Shown: positions 51,785 to 60,523 of the stretch, piece by piece | Position numbering within the stretch: the first letter of the stretch is position 1 | Layout: every line of letters begins with the position of its first letter | NCBI GenBank assembly: GCA_034928145.1 | Contig: JAYFPE010000013.1 | Location: 53,002 to 117,001 of the forward strand | From: Pelethousia sp034928145 | GTDB lineage: Bacteria > Bacillota > Clostridia > Christensenellales > CAG-138 | Direction: 5' to 3' | DNA length: 64,000 bases | Made by a program: the position numbers and the translations under genes | Notes under the pieces: model-generated | Seen by the model: the letters and a program-made list of their open reading frames with translations, nothing else | Told to the model about the DNA's origin: nothing | Databases searched by the model: none

Positions 51785-53059
51785 ATGGAATATAACAACA
51801 ACAATTGGAACAGCGGCAACTCCAGCGGCAGCTACAGCGCGCAGGATGGCTATATGGACGGGCGGCAGGCCCACAAGGGAAAAAAAGGCGTCACCTTGAT
51901 GCAGCTGATCGCGAGCCTGTTGGTAATTGCGGTGCTTAGCAGCGGCCTCACAGCCTATTTCGTATCCGCCTCGGCAAATAACAAGGCGGGCGCCGCGGCC
52001 GAGAGCAATGGCGCCGTAGTCGTGGACGAGTCCAAGGCCCCTTCTACCCCGGCCATCCATCCTTCGGATAACCTTAGCGTCGCTACCGCCGCCGCCACAC
52101 CTGCCGTAGGGGACGATAGCGTCAGCGTGATCCAAACGAGCATGTCCAGCGTGGTCGGCATCTACATCAGCGCCACCACCATCAGCAACACCGGCAATAT
52201 GGAGCAGCAGGATACCGGCATCGGCAGCGGCGTAATCCTCACGCAAGACGGCTATATCGTTACCAACAACCATGTGGTGGAAGGCGGCGAGAACCTGCGT
52301 GTTTATTTGCAAGACGGCACGGAATACCCGGCTACCCTCATCGGTGCGGATTCCTATTCGGACCTTGCCGTAATCAAAATCGAGGCCAGCGGCCTGCCGG
52401 CGGCCACGCTGGGCTCTTCCGGCTCCATGACCGTGGGCGAGCCCGTTTACGCCATCGGGAACCCCTTAGGCGTGCTGACCAGCAGCGTAAGCCAGGGTAT
52501 CATCAGCGGGCTCGATCGCAGCATCACCGTAGGCTCGCACAGCATGACCCTCATGCAGACGGACGCGGCCGTGAACCCCGGCAACTCCGGCGGCGGCCTC
52601 TTTAACACCAAAGGTGAGTTGATCGGCATCGTCAACGCCAAGAGCTACGGCCTGGATGTGGAGGGCATCGGCTTCGCCATCCCCATGGATGCGGCCAAAC
52701 CCATCATTACCGACCTGCTGGATCTCGGCTATGTTACGGGCCGGCCCTACCTCGGCATTAACATGCAGGATGTGGCCTTGCGCTCGGCCTCCAACAGCTT
52801 CGACCCCTTCTCCTTCTACATGGGCAATTATGAGACCCGCGTGCAGATAACCGCCGTACAAGCAGGCAGCCCTGCCGAAAAGGCGGGCTTTAAGGTGAAC
52901 GACATCCTGGTTTCCCTCGACGATACGGAAATTACCGGCACCGGCCAGCTTTCCGGCCTGCTCTATGCATATAAAGTGGGAGATACGGTAACAATATCCG
53001 TATACCGGGACAACGAAACCATAAAGCTCACCGTAACCCTGGGCGAACGCCAAGCCTAG
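51785..53059 (+). CDS. htrA: HtrA/DegP-type serine protease with PDZ domain
   Basis: A 424-residue membrane-anchored protease. A cytoplasmic Asn/Ser-rich stretch (1-35) precedes one membrane span (37-60), then the protease domain with triad H163 (VTNNHVV), D193 (YSDLAVIKI) and S268 (NPGNSGGGL), and one PDZ domain (about 325-420). This is the standard HtrA arrangement for surface protein quality control. Compare the zinc-ribbon protease at 14068, which lacks PDZ. It is monocistronic, with promoter and terminator visible. Confidence 0.95.
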   Translation: MEYNNNNWNSGNSSGSYSAQDGYMDGRQAHKGKKGVTLMQLIASLLVIAVLSSGLTAYFVSASANNKAGAAAESNGAVVVDESKAPSTPAIHPSDNLSVATAAATPAVGDDSVSVIQTSMSSVVGIYISATTISNTGNMEQQDTGIGSGVILTQDGYIVTNNHVVEGGENLRVYLQDGTEYPATLIGADSYSDLAVIKIEASGLPAATLGSSGSMTVGEPVYAIGNPLGVLTSSVSQGIISGLDRSITVGSHSMTLMQTDAAVNPGNSGGGLFNTKGELIGIVNAKSYGLDVEGIGFAIPMDAAKPIITDLLDLGYVTGRPYLGINMQDVALRSASNSFDPFSFYMGNYETRVQITAVQAGSPAEKAGFKVNDILVSLDDTEITGTGQLSGLLYAYKVGDTVTISVYRDNETIKLTVTLGERQA

Positions 53060-53157
53060 CAAGCGGTCATCCCGGCCTTAGCCGGAGCCCCCACTCCGCA
53101 GGCCGATGACATACCCCCAACCATCTTTCGCCCCCGGTTTTCCCCGGCCGAGTGCGG

Positions 53158-53190
53158 CAAAAGGCCCCATGCTTTGCATGGGGCCTTTTG
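53158..53190 (+). terminator. Terminator of htrA
   Basis: AAAAGGCCCCATG and CATGGGGCCTTTT form a perfect stem with a four-base loop. A leftward gene ends just beyond, so it may serve both. Confidence 0.85.
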
Positions 53191-53208
53191 TTTATCATAT
53201 TCTCTATT

Positions 53209-55011
53209 TTATTTTATGACAACGCCGATGATCTTTGAGCCTTCTCCGCTGCCGTATTGGCCGCGCGTACCCACCACCAGGATGTTGTTGAATACGGCTG
53301 GGGTCGACTCCACCCGGGAACCGAGGTCCACCTCGCAAACCAGGCTGCCGCTAGCCCCATCATACATGCGCAGCATGCCGCTGCGGTCGCTCTGGAGCAC
53401 GTATGCCTTTTGGTTCTGGTCGTAGATCACCACCGGGCTGGCCCAATAGCCCGCGGCCTGCTCCACCTTCCAGGCGATCTCGCCCGTGGCCTTGCTGCGG
53501 GCGACCAGCAGGCCGCCATAAACCGCCTGGCCCTCTGCCGTCACGGATACATCCGTGCAGGCGAAAATAACCAGATCGGAAATATTCCCCCTGCCAGCGT
53601 GGGGCGTGGCCACGGTGCCGCCATCCTGGGCCGCTGTAATTTCCTTTTCCCACACCGTTTCCCCGGTAAGCGCGTTGATCTTGCGCTGCACCGTTTTGCC
53701 CACGCCGTCCGTTACGCCCTGCTTGGCCGCCTTGCTGGCCGCGTAGAGGTAGACCGCGCCGTCCTCGGGCGCTTCCTCGATCACAAGCGTGGCGTCGTGG
53801 TCGTCTGTAACGTCTTTTACATAGAGCAGTTCCAGCGTGTTCAAGTCCACACATTGGAGATAGCCGCCGTTATCGGCAAAAAAGGCGTAGTTGCGCCAGA
53901 CGGCCGGGGAATCCTCCATGCCCCACCAGCGCTTTTCGTCGCTTTCGCCATAGCCGCCGCCGGTATAAGTATACTTTTGCGGCCTGTCCGGGTTCAGCGT
54001 CAAAGCGCCGGCGGCAGGGTCAAAGGCAGTGTTGAGCTTGCAGGTATAGAGCACGCCGTTCTCCCCGGCGGCGATGAGGGTATCGGTTTTCGCATCCAGC
54101 AACGGGCTGGCGTCGAAGGCCTGCCAAAGCCTGGGGGAGAAGGGGTCGCGGCCCCCGAGGTTCCAGATCTCTTTGTTTTCGACGAGGGAGATGGCCCGCA
54201 CCCATGCCCCCAAAGTAGCCTTGATCTCCGTGGGGGTGGGGATGCCCTGGCCCACGAACAGAAGCGGGTAGCCCCGCGGATCCAGCATGGCCGTGCCCTT
54301 GAAAACCTGCCCCAGGTCGATGGGCGCGCGGGTCTCGCTGCCCGTGCTCAATTCCATAAAGTAGATCTTGCCATCCATGGCCGGGTAGATAACTTCGGTG
54401 AAGCCCTCCTTGGCCTTGAAGGTTTCGTATACGCCCAGGGTGGGGCGCACCTCGTCGCTCCATTGGATGATCAGGGGCTGCCCCGTCCAGCCGGTACCCG
54501 TCCAGGTGCCGTTTTCCGGCGTGGCCAGGGAGCCGGTCGGGGTTTCCCAAACGCGGGTTAGGCGGCTCTCGTTCACAACCTGCGCGCCATAGGTGAAGCT
54601 GTTTCGCCAATGGTTGCCGCCAAAGGTGGTGATGCCTTTGGCCGTGGCGTAGTCCGCATCCTTGCCAAAGGAGATGTTTTCGGGCCGCTGGTACGCCTGT
54701 ACCTCCTGCTTGTCCGCCATCAGGCGGGTGGAAAAGCCGGCCGCGGATAGGGAGGCCGTGTCTTTGGATATCCGGATATCCGCGCCCAACACCGGCACGG
54801 GGGTCGGACTGGGTGGGGGCGCGGGCGTGGCCTCGGCCTCGTTGTCCTCGCGAAGGCGCGCCTGAATGCCGGCCACCCCGGCGGCTGCCAGACGGTAAAC
54901 GCCGTAACAGGCGTAGCCGAGCAGGCCCAGGAACACCAGCAGCACCAACAGGCGGCGCAGGGCATATTTACCCCCGGCTCTGCGTTTGCGTTTTTTCGGG
55001 GCCCGGCCCAC
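53209..55011 (-). CDS. Membrane-anchored PQQ-like beta-propeller protein
   Basis: A 600-residue protein. A very basic N-terminus (KKRKRRAGGKY) and one span (about 19-42) are followed by a Pro-rich linker and a large beta-propeller (about 95-600) with PQQ/quinoprotein-like repeats, e.g. VVYDQNQKAYVLQSDRSGML and LNALTGETVWEKEIT. Such propellers outside the membrane usually act as scaffolds (BamB-like); no enzyme site is evident. The start is GTG at 55011, two bases after the stop of the beta-helix gene, so the two are coupled. It is the last gene of the cdaA operon. Confidence 0.85.
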   Translation of the reverse strand: MGRAPKKRKRRAGGKYALRRLLVLLVFLGLLGYACYGVYRLAAAGVAGIQARLREDNEAEATPAPPPSPTPVPVLGADIRISKDTASLSAAGFSTRLMADKQEVQAYQRPENISFGKDADYATAKGITTFGGNHWRNSFTYGAQVVNESRLTRVWETPTGSLATPENGTWTGTGWTGQPLIIQWSDEVRPTLGVYETFKAKEGFTEVIYPAMDGKIYFMELSTGSETRAPIDLGQVFKGTAMLDPRGYPLLFVGQGIPTPTEIKATLGAWVRAISLVENKEIWNLGGRDPFSPRLWQAFDASPLLDAKTDTLIAAGENGVLYTCKLNTAFDPAAGALTLNPDRPQKYTYTGGGYGESDEKRWWGMEDSPAVWRNYAFFADNGGYLQCVDLNTLELLYVKDVTDDHDATLVIEEAPEDGAVYLYAASKAAKQGVTDGVGKTVQRKINALTGETVWEKEITAAQDGGTVATPHAGRGNISDLVIFACTDVSVTAEGQAVYGGLLVARSKATGEIAWKVEQAAGYWASPVVIYDQNQKAYVLQSDRSGMLRMYDGASGSLVCEVDLGSRVESTPAVFNNILVVGTRGQYGSGEGSKIIGVVIK

Positions 55012-55013
55012 GG

Positions 55014-55988
55014 CTATTCCGCCTCCGCAGGCGGCGTGGCTGTGGGCTGCGGATTCAATTCCGCATCTGTAGGCAGATCCGCTGCATTTTCCACAAAGGT
55101 GATACTGCCCTTGCCGCTTTCAAAGCGGGCTTTAGGTTCACACCTACCGATCACGGCGATGTTTTGTAACTGCTCGAAAAGGAACAGGCCGCTGGAGTTC
55201 TTGCCGCCCTTGGCCTCGATGGTCACCGCGCCGTTCACCGCCAGGGAGGTGATCTCCGCGCCGTGGAATTCGCCGCTGTTCTCGACGATCAGCGCCGCGC
55301 CATCCTCCAGGGTAAGGGTACCGCCGCATTTGAGGGCGTTGTAGTTTTGATCCGTATAGGCAGCCAGACGGGCTCCCCTACCCACGGAGATCTCGCCGCT
55401 CACGTTCACGCCACCCATCGGGCCCACAGCCGAAAGGTCGGCCCCCTCTTGCAGGGCCAGACCGCTGGATGTAAAGCCCATGCCCACATTGGCATTGCAT
55501 TCGATCGAACTGCCTGCGGCGATGACCACCTCGCCCTCGGCCCTTATGCCGTTGCCCACGCCGATGAGGCGCGCGCCGGTGCCGCCGATGGAGGCGCTGC
55601 CCAAGCAGCCGATGGCATCCGAACCGCTGTGGATGGTGATATTGTTGAGCGTAACGGAGCAGCCCGCATCCAGCCGCAACACGCAATCGCCCGCGCCGGA
55701 AAGGGTGAAGCCATTTCCATCTATGATGAGGCCATCGCGCGCCTTGGTGATGCGCAGCATCTCCCCTTCTAGGCTGATATCCGCAGAAAGCCGGGCCGTA
55801 TCGGCTTCGCCCTTCTCTAAAAAGGCCATCAAATCCGCAGCGGTAACGATGGAGCTGCCGCCGATGGGATCGGCCAGCTCCACCTTGGTCTGCTCCGGCT
55901 CCCCGCCGCAGCCCCAAAGCAGGGCCGCCAAGGCAAGGGCCGCCAGCAGGACTTTGATTCGTTTTAATCCGTAGGTATAGCTTTGCAA
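55014..55988 (-). CDS. Beta-helix lipoprotein, function unknown
   Basis: A 324-residue lipoprotein; lipobox Cys27 (LLWGC) when started at TTG 55988, which has AGGAGG 7 bases upstream; an in-frame ATG at 55994 is one base from the same Shine-Dalgarno. The mature part has stacked short repeats of the right-handed beta-helix type: LIIDGNGFTLSG, VTLNNITIHSGSDAIGC, ARLIGVGNGIRAEG. The fold is typical of adhesins or carbohydrate-active scaffolds. It lies between the FAD oxidoreductase and the PQQ-like propeller genes in a tight operon. Confidence 0.75.
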   Translation of the reverse strand: MQSYTYGLKRIKVLLAALALAALLWGCGGEPEQTKVELADPIGGSSIVTAADLMAFLEKGEADTARLSADISLEGEMLRITKARDGLIIDGNGFTLSGAGDCVLRLDAGCSVTLNNITIHSGSDAIGCLGSASIGGTGARLIGVGNGIRAEGEVVIAAGSSIECNANVGMGFTSSGLALQEGADLSAVGPMGGVNVSGEISVGRGARLAAYTDQNYNALKCGGTLTLEDGAALIVENSGEFHGAEITSLAVNGAVTIEAKGGKNSSGLFLFEQLQNIAVIGRCEPKARFESGKGSITFVENAADLPTDAELNPQPTATPPAEAE

Positions 55989-55999
55989 AGTCATTCCTC

Positions 56000-57610
56000 C
56001 TAATTTGGGGGGCGGTAAAGGGCCATAATGCGCTCCGCCGCGCGCAGGCCGTCCACGGCTGCGCTGACGATGCCGCCCGCGTAGCCCGCGCCCTCCCCGG
56101 CGGGATATAAGCCCTTAAGGCGTGTAGCCTGGCCGCCTACATCCCGCAGGATGCGCACAGGCGCGCTGGTGCGGCTCTCCACAGCGGTGAGCACCGCATC
56201 CCCCATATCGAAGCCCTTAAGGCGGCCGGCAAACTGGCGGATGCCCGCACGCAGAGCAGCCGTTACCGCCTCGGGCAGGCAGGCGGCGATGGCCTGATTT
56301 TCTACGCCCGGGCGATAGCTGGGGCTAACGGCGCCAAAGCCCGAGGGCGAGGAGCCTGCTAAAAAATCGCACATGCGCTGCGCCGGGGCAACGAAATCAC
56401 CGCCGCCCAACGCATACGCCGCGCGCTCCAAACTTGCTTGAAAGCGCATACCGGCCAAGGGGTGGCCGCTGCCGAAGTCGCGGCCATCTACCTGCGCCAC
56501 GATGGCGGCGTTGGAATTCGCGCCGTTGCGTGCGTGGTAGCTCATGCCGTTGGTCACCACCTGCCCCGCATCCGAGCTGGAAGCGATCACCACGCCGCCC
56601 GGGCACATGCAGAAGGTATAGACGCCCCGTTCCCCATCCTTGCCGGCCAGGTGGTATTCCGCAGAACCCAGCCGGGGATGACCCGCGAACGCACCGTACT
56701 GCGAACGGTCGATAAGATCCCTGGGGTGCTCGGCCCGTACGCCCACGGCAAAGGGTTTTGCCTGCAATTCGAGGCCGGCGCTATAGAGCATTTCATAGGT
56801 ATCCCGCGCACCCTGGCCCATAGCCAATATGCAGGCGGAAACGGCCAGGCGCTCCTCTCCATGGGGGCCTTGCAGGCGCAGGGCCGTCAGCGCACCTTCC
56901 CGCTGCTCGAGGCTGACCAGGGCCGTATCAAAGCGAACCTCGCCGCCGTGGGCAACGATATCCTCCCGCATGGCTTGCACCACCTTGACCAGCTTGTCCG
57001 TGCCGATGTGGGGCTTTGCCTGGATGCGGATATCCGCCGGCGCGCCGTGCTCGACGAGCAGCCGCAGCACCTCGTACGCCCAGGGATCTTTGATGCGGGT
57101 GGTCAGCTTGCCATCGGAAAAAGCGCCCGCGCCGCCCTCACCAAACATCACGTTGCAATTGGGGTCTAGCGGCCCGCCGCCAAAGAAGCAGGCCACGAGA
57201 TCCGTCCGCTCCCCTATGGGCTTGCCCCGCTCCACCACAATGGGGCGGTAGCCCTGCCGGGCCAGGGCATGGGCTGCAAAGAGGCCCGCAGGCCCCAAGC
57301 CTACCACGGCGATCGGCGCATCCAGCGCGCTTTCGCCCCCAGGCCAAACGATCGGCTCCCCTTCGGCAGCCTTCTCCACCCCGGCCAGGGCCTTGCCGAG
57401 AAGTTTTTCCTCCAGGCCCGGGGGCAAATCGAGGATCACGGCGCAGGAGAAAAAGATATCGCTCTTTTTGCGCGCGTCAAGGGACATGCGGCAAAGACGC
57501 AGGCCCAGGATCTCGCTTTCGCGTATGCCAAGAGCCCTCGCCGCCCTTGGGCGCAGCGAGGACTCCTCTTCCGTCAGCGGGAGCTTTAAGCTTTGGAGGG
57601 TGATTGCCAT
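56000..57610 (-). CDS. FAD-dependent oxidoreductase (COG2509-like)
   Basis: A 536-residue cytoplasmic flavoprotein. After an N-terminal domain (about 1-95), the FAD dinucleotide motif is VVGLGPAGLFAAHALARQGY, followed by the GGGPLDPNCNVMFGEGGAGAFSDGKL segment that marks this family of uncharacterised dehydrogenases. A C-terminal FAD-contacting motif is GLYPAGEGAGYAGGIVSAAVDG. The substrate is unknown. It starts 3 bases after cdaR and lacks a clear Shine-Dalgarno, suggesting coupling to cdaR translation. Confidence 0.88.
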   Translation of the reverse strand: MAITLQSLKLPLTEEESSLRPRAARALGIRESEILGLRLCRMSLDARKKSDIFFSCAVILDLPPGLEEKLLGKALAGVEKAAEGEPIVWPGGESALDAPIAVVGLGPAGLFAAHALARQGYRPIVVERGKPIGERTDLVACFFGGGPLDPNCNVMFGEGGAGAFSDGKLTTRIKDPWAYEVLRLLVEHGAPADIRIQAKPHIGTDKLVKVVQAMREDIVAHGGEVRFDTALVSLEQREGALTALRLQGPHGEERLAVSACILAMGQGARDTYEMLYSAGLELQAKPFAVGVRAEHPRDLIDRSQYGAFAGHPRLGSAEYHLAGKDGERGVYTFCMCPGGVVIASSSDAGQVVTNGMSYHARNGANSNAAIVAQVDGRDFGSGHPLAGMRFQASLERAAYALGGGDFVAPAQRMCDFLAGSSPSGFGAVSPSYRPGVENQAIAACLPEAVTAALRAGIRQFAGRLKGFDMGDAVLTAVESRTSAPVRILRDVGGQATRLKGLYPAGEGAGYAGGIVSAAVDGLRAAERIMALYRPPN

Positions 57611-57613
57611 AGA

Positions 57614-58909
57614 TCAATCCCGAATGGTCAGGGTCGCGGTCTCTACGGAAAGGGCATAGGTCAGCTCGCTGGTCATATCCCCGCCGGGCAGGGCCACCAA
57701 AACAGGCGCAACATACTGGCCCACGCCTAAGCCCGCGGCATCCACATAGATGGTCACATCCCCCCGGTCCAGCTTGCGGATCAGGCTTAGGCGACCCTCT
57801 ATCGTAATATCGCAAATGGCTTGGGAAAGCGTAGCGTCCAGCTTGCGGCCCAGGTTGCGCACCTCAATATGCATTCCCGCAAAGAAGCGGCTCTCGGTCT
57901 TTTCGCGGATATCCACGAATACGTTGACCTCCGGGTCATCCAACAGCAGTACATTATCGGGCACCTGTAAGGTCAGCGTTTGCAAAACGCTGGTGGTTTG
58001 GCCGGAAACGTCCATCTGGGCGGGCTGGATGGAGGTGAGCCCCGCAAGCGCTGCTTCGGAGCCTGCCACCCGCACCTGCGACGGGGTGGAGACGATATCC
58101 ACCACCTCATAGTTGGCGGGCAGGGCATCCATACCCAACACGGACGCGGCCGCGTCCACATTGAGCACGGCGGTTTTCAGAACATCCATCTTCACCACCA
58201 CCGAAGGCAGGGTATCGATGAAAAGGCTGCTGCTCACGGCCTCCCCAGCCTCATCAAGCAGGGTGATGCCCACGGATTCGTTGTAGCCTGTGGTGCGGTC
58301 GCTTAACGTGATGGGGCACACCGCCTTTACCACCCGGGAAACATCATCCGCAGCGCCGCGTAGGATCAAGCTTTGGGTGCTCAGCACCGGCTCGGCGCGC
58401 CAGTAATTCTCCGGCAGGCTGCCCACGTATTCCACCTCGATGGGCACCGTGCGGGCCGCCAATTCATCTACCTCCAGCACGATCTGGCTGGGGATAACCT
58501 TGACGGCAGTGCCGTCTCGGGCGGTGGCGTTGATATCCAGCTTATAGGTATCGGGCTTGCTGATGGCTTTAAGGCTCACCGTAGCCGTGATGGAGCTGGC
58601 GTCCACGCTGCTGTATTTGGTGAGCTTGGTGCTCACCTGCACCGTCACCTTGGGCAGCAACGCGCTGCGATCCCCGCGCACGGTGAGGTTTTTGCTCAAG
58701 AGCTCGCTTTCACCCTCAAAGCTGACGGGTACGTTGCTCACGGTCTTGATGCGATCGGGATCCGTTTCCATCATCACATAGCCCCAAAACAGCATGGCGA
58801 AGATAAGGGAAATGATCTTGAGCGCCAGATTTCTTGTGAAGAAGTTTTTTAAGGAAGCGCCAATCCGCGCGCCCCAATCGGTGTTGCCGTTGCCGTTGTT
58901 ATTATTCAT
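57614..58909 (-). CDS. cdaR: CdaR, YbbR-domain regulator of CdaA
   Basis: A 431-residue protein with a short Asn-rich cytoplasmic N-terminus, one membrane span (about 27-45) and about four tandem YbbR domains outside, with repeats such as VPVSFEGESELLSKNLTVRG and VPIEVEYVGSLPENYWRAEP. CdaR binds and modulates the diadenylate cyclase CdaA. The ATG at 58909 follows GGAGGG and overlaps the cdaA stop by 8 bases. The usual third gene, glmM, is not here; an FAD oxidoreductase gene takes that place. Confidence 0.92.
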   Translation of the reverse strand: MNNNNGNGNTDWGARIGASLKNFFTRNLALKIISLIFAMLFWGYVMMETDPDRIKTVSNVPVSFEGESELLSKNLTVRGDRSALLPKVTVQVSTKLTKYSSVDASSITATVSLKAISKPDTYKLDINATARDGTAVKVIPSQIVLEVDELAARTVPIEVEYVGSLPENYWRAEPVLSTQSLILRGAADDVSRVVKAVCPITLSDRTTGYNESVGITLLDEAGEAVSSSLFIDTLPSVVVKMDVLKTAVLNVDAAASVLGMDALPANYEVVDIVSTPSQVRVAGSEAALAGLTSIQPAQMDVSGQTTSVLQTLTLQVPDNVLLLDDPEVNVFVDIREKTESRFFAGMHIEVRNLGRKLDATLSQAICDITIEGRLSLIRKLDRGDVTIYVDAAGLGVGQYVAPVLVALPGGDMTSELTYALSVETATLTIRD

Positions 58910-59705
58910 CCTTGGCCCTCCGCTTGAAGAGAGGGAATGTGGCCGTATCCCGCTCCTGCATGAAAATGGATTCAAGTAGATCACGAAGCGCCTTGCCGTC
59001 GATATAGCGGATCAGCTTACCATCCCGGGCCACGGAGATCACCCCGGTCTCCTCGGAGATTACGACGGTAATGCTGTCGGATACGGAGGAGATGCCAAGG
59101 GCCGCCCTGTGCCGCGTTCCCAGTTCCCGGGCTACGGCGATGTCTTCCGCCAGGGGCAAAAAGCAGGCCGCGGCTACAATGGTGCCGTCTCGAATGATCA
59201 TGGCCCCATCGTGCAGGGGGGTATTTGGCTCGAAAATATTTTCGACCAGGGGCGCGGAGATGCGGCCGTCGATGCGGGTACCGGAAGCGATGATATCGGC
59301 GAGGCCCGTACGCCGCTCGATCACGATCAGCGCGCCTACCCGCCGCTTGGCCATGCTGAGCACGGCCTGGTGCAGCTCGTTGACGATGAGCTTGGATTCG
59401 CTCATCAAGCTGCCGATAAATTCTTTGGAGAAGATATTCCCCCTGCCGATATGCTCAAGCGCCCTGCGGATTTCGGGCTGGAAGAGCACCACGGCCAGGA
59501 TCATGCCCGCACCGAGCAGGGAGTTGAGCAGCCAGCTGAGCGTGGGAAGCTGCATGGCGACGCTCACGAGCGCGGCGATGAAAAGCACGCCGATGCCCTT
59601 TAGCACCTGGTAGGCCCGTGTTTCCTTGGTGAGCAGAATGAGCTTGTAGAGCAACAGCGCGATGATAAGGATATCCACCGCGTCCGTCCACAGGAACTGG
59701 TCCAT
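58902..59705 (-). CDS. cdaA: CdaA diadenylate cyclase
   Basis: A 267-residue enzyme, near the 273 of B. subtilis CdaA. Three N-terminal membrane spans (about 10-28, 35-52, 62-80) are followed by the DAC domain with the catalytic DGA at 166-168 (PLHDGAMIIRDG) and RHR at 198-200 (GTRHRAALG). It makes c-di-AMP from two ATP. I chose the ATG at 59705 on family N-terminus grounds; the frame is open to 59825. It overlaps cdaR and is followed by the FAD and surface protein genes. Confidence 0.95.
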   Translation of the reverse strand: MDQFLWTDAVDILIIALLLYKLILLTKETRAYQVLKGIGVLFIAALVSVAMQLPTLSWLLNSLLGAGMILAVVLFQPEIRRALEHIGRGNIFSKEFIGSLMSESKLIVNELHQAVLSMAKRRVGALIVIERRTGLADIIASGTRIDGRISAPLVENIFEPNTPLHDGAMIIRDGTIVAAACFLPLAEDIAVARELGTRHRAALGISSVSDSITVVISEETGVISVARDGKLIRYIDGKALRDLLESIFMQERDTATFPLFKRRAKDE

Positions 59706-59849
59706 GCCGCCAGTTATGGTCTTTACAAGTACATCCGCCAAACCCGGATCACCGGCCTTTCGTTTATATTGCGGGTATACAAAACCCCGCTTTGTTATTG
59801 TACATCCTCCCGCCTTCACCTGCACGGGGGTGCGGGTAGTGTTTACAGT

Positions 59850-60095
59850 TTATTTTTGATTTTCCTCGGGCGCTTCAGCCTCCCGCGCACGTAGGATCTT
59901 TTCCATGTCCATGATGGAATACATGAAATTCTCCAGTTCTGTGCTCTCTGCGCAAAGCGCCTCGTCCCCCAGCGAGCCGCTTTCGCGGAAGACTTTGGAG
60001 CATTTTTGCGTAAAGGAATCCTGCCAGGCGTCGGCCTGGGCCTTGAGCCTGCCGATGGTATCCCAGGAAAGGGACTTATCATCGAAATCTCGCAT
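59850..60095 (-). CDS. Small hypothetical protein upstream of cdaA
   Basis: An 81-residue acidic, helical protein (DDKSLSWDTIGRLKAQADAW, then CAESTELENFMYSIMDMEKI) with no recognised family. AAGGAG lies 5 bases before the ATG at 60095. It lies 144 bases upstream of the chosen cdaA start, in the same direction, and divergent from the DUF3006 gene. A second frame of similar length covers the same bases but lacks a ribosome binding site. Confidence 0.65.
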   Translation of the reverse strand: MRDFDDKSLSWDTIGRLKAQADAWQDSFTQKCSKVFRESGSLGDEALCAESTELENFMYSIMDMEKILRAREAEAPEENQK

Positions 60096-60115
60096 GGGCG
60101 CTCCTTAAGGGCTGG

Positions 60116-60145
60116 TTGTGAATTGCCTTGTGACGGGCCTATAAT
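60116..60145 (+). promoter_or_regulatory. Predicted promoter of the DUF3006 gene
   Basis: TTGTGA (60116-60121), 18-base spacer, TATAAT (60140-60145). Confidence 0.5.
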
Positions 60146-60164
60146 CTATGTTATTGTAACATAG
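60146..60164. promoter_or_regulatory. Perfect palindrome over the predicted start site
   Basis: CTATGTTATTGTAACATAG: two 8-base arms with a TTG centre, directly after the -10 box and in the divergent region between the 81-residue gene and DUF3006. Its position suits a repressor site; the minus strand also reads TTACAAT here. No regulator gene is adjacent. Confidence 0.5.
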
Positions 60165-60268
60165 AAAACAGCCGATTCCTAGATGCAGTTTCCATCTGCG
60201 CGGCTAAAATATGCCTTTATAAAATAGGGCGGCGCCGGCGAAGTCCGCGGCCCGAAGGGAGGATATCC

Positions 60269-60478
60269 ATGCCCGTGATCGATCGTTTTGAAGGGGAAAC
60301 CGCACTCCTTGAGGGCGGCCGTGTACCCCGCAGCCTTCTGCCCATGGCTGCCCGCGAGGGGGACGTTTTGCGGGAGGACGGGGCCGGGGGGTATTATGTC
60401 GATTTGGAGGAAACCCGACTGCGCAAGGCCGCCTTGGCGGCCCGCCTGGAGGCTTTGTTCAAACGCAAAAGCGAATAG
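60269..60478 (+). CDS. DUF3006 domain protein
   Basis: A 69-residue protein matching the DUF3006 pattern: VIDRFEGETALLEGG, then REGDVLREDGAGGYYVDLEE, then a basic helical tail. The family is common in Firmicutes next to hydrolases; its role is unknown. GGGAGGA precedes the ATG at 60269. It converges on the SH3/PG-binding gene. Confidence 0.85.
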   Translation: MPVIDRFEGETALLEGGRVPRSLLPMAAREGDVLREDGAGGYYVDLEETRLRKAALAARLEALFKRKSE

Positions 60479-60523
60479 CCCGGCAAAACTGCAAAAAAGT
60501 GCCCGCGGCCACATTTTGATGCT

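Noticed and set aside
59843..60082. Alternative 79-codon frame before cdaA
   Set aside because: It overlaps the 81-residue gene in another frame, is Arg/Pro-rich and lacks a ribosome binding site.
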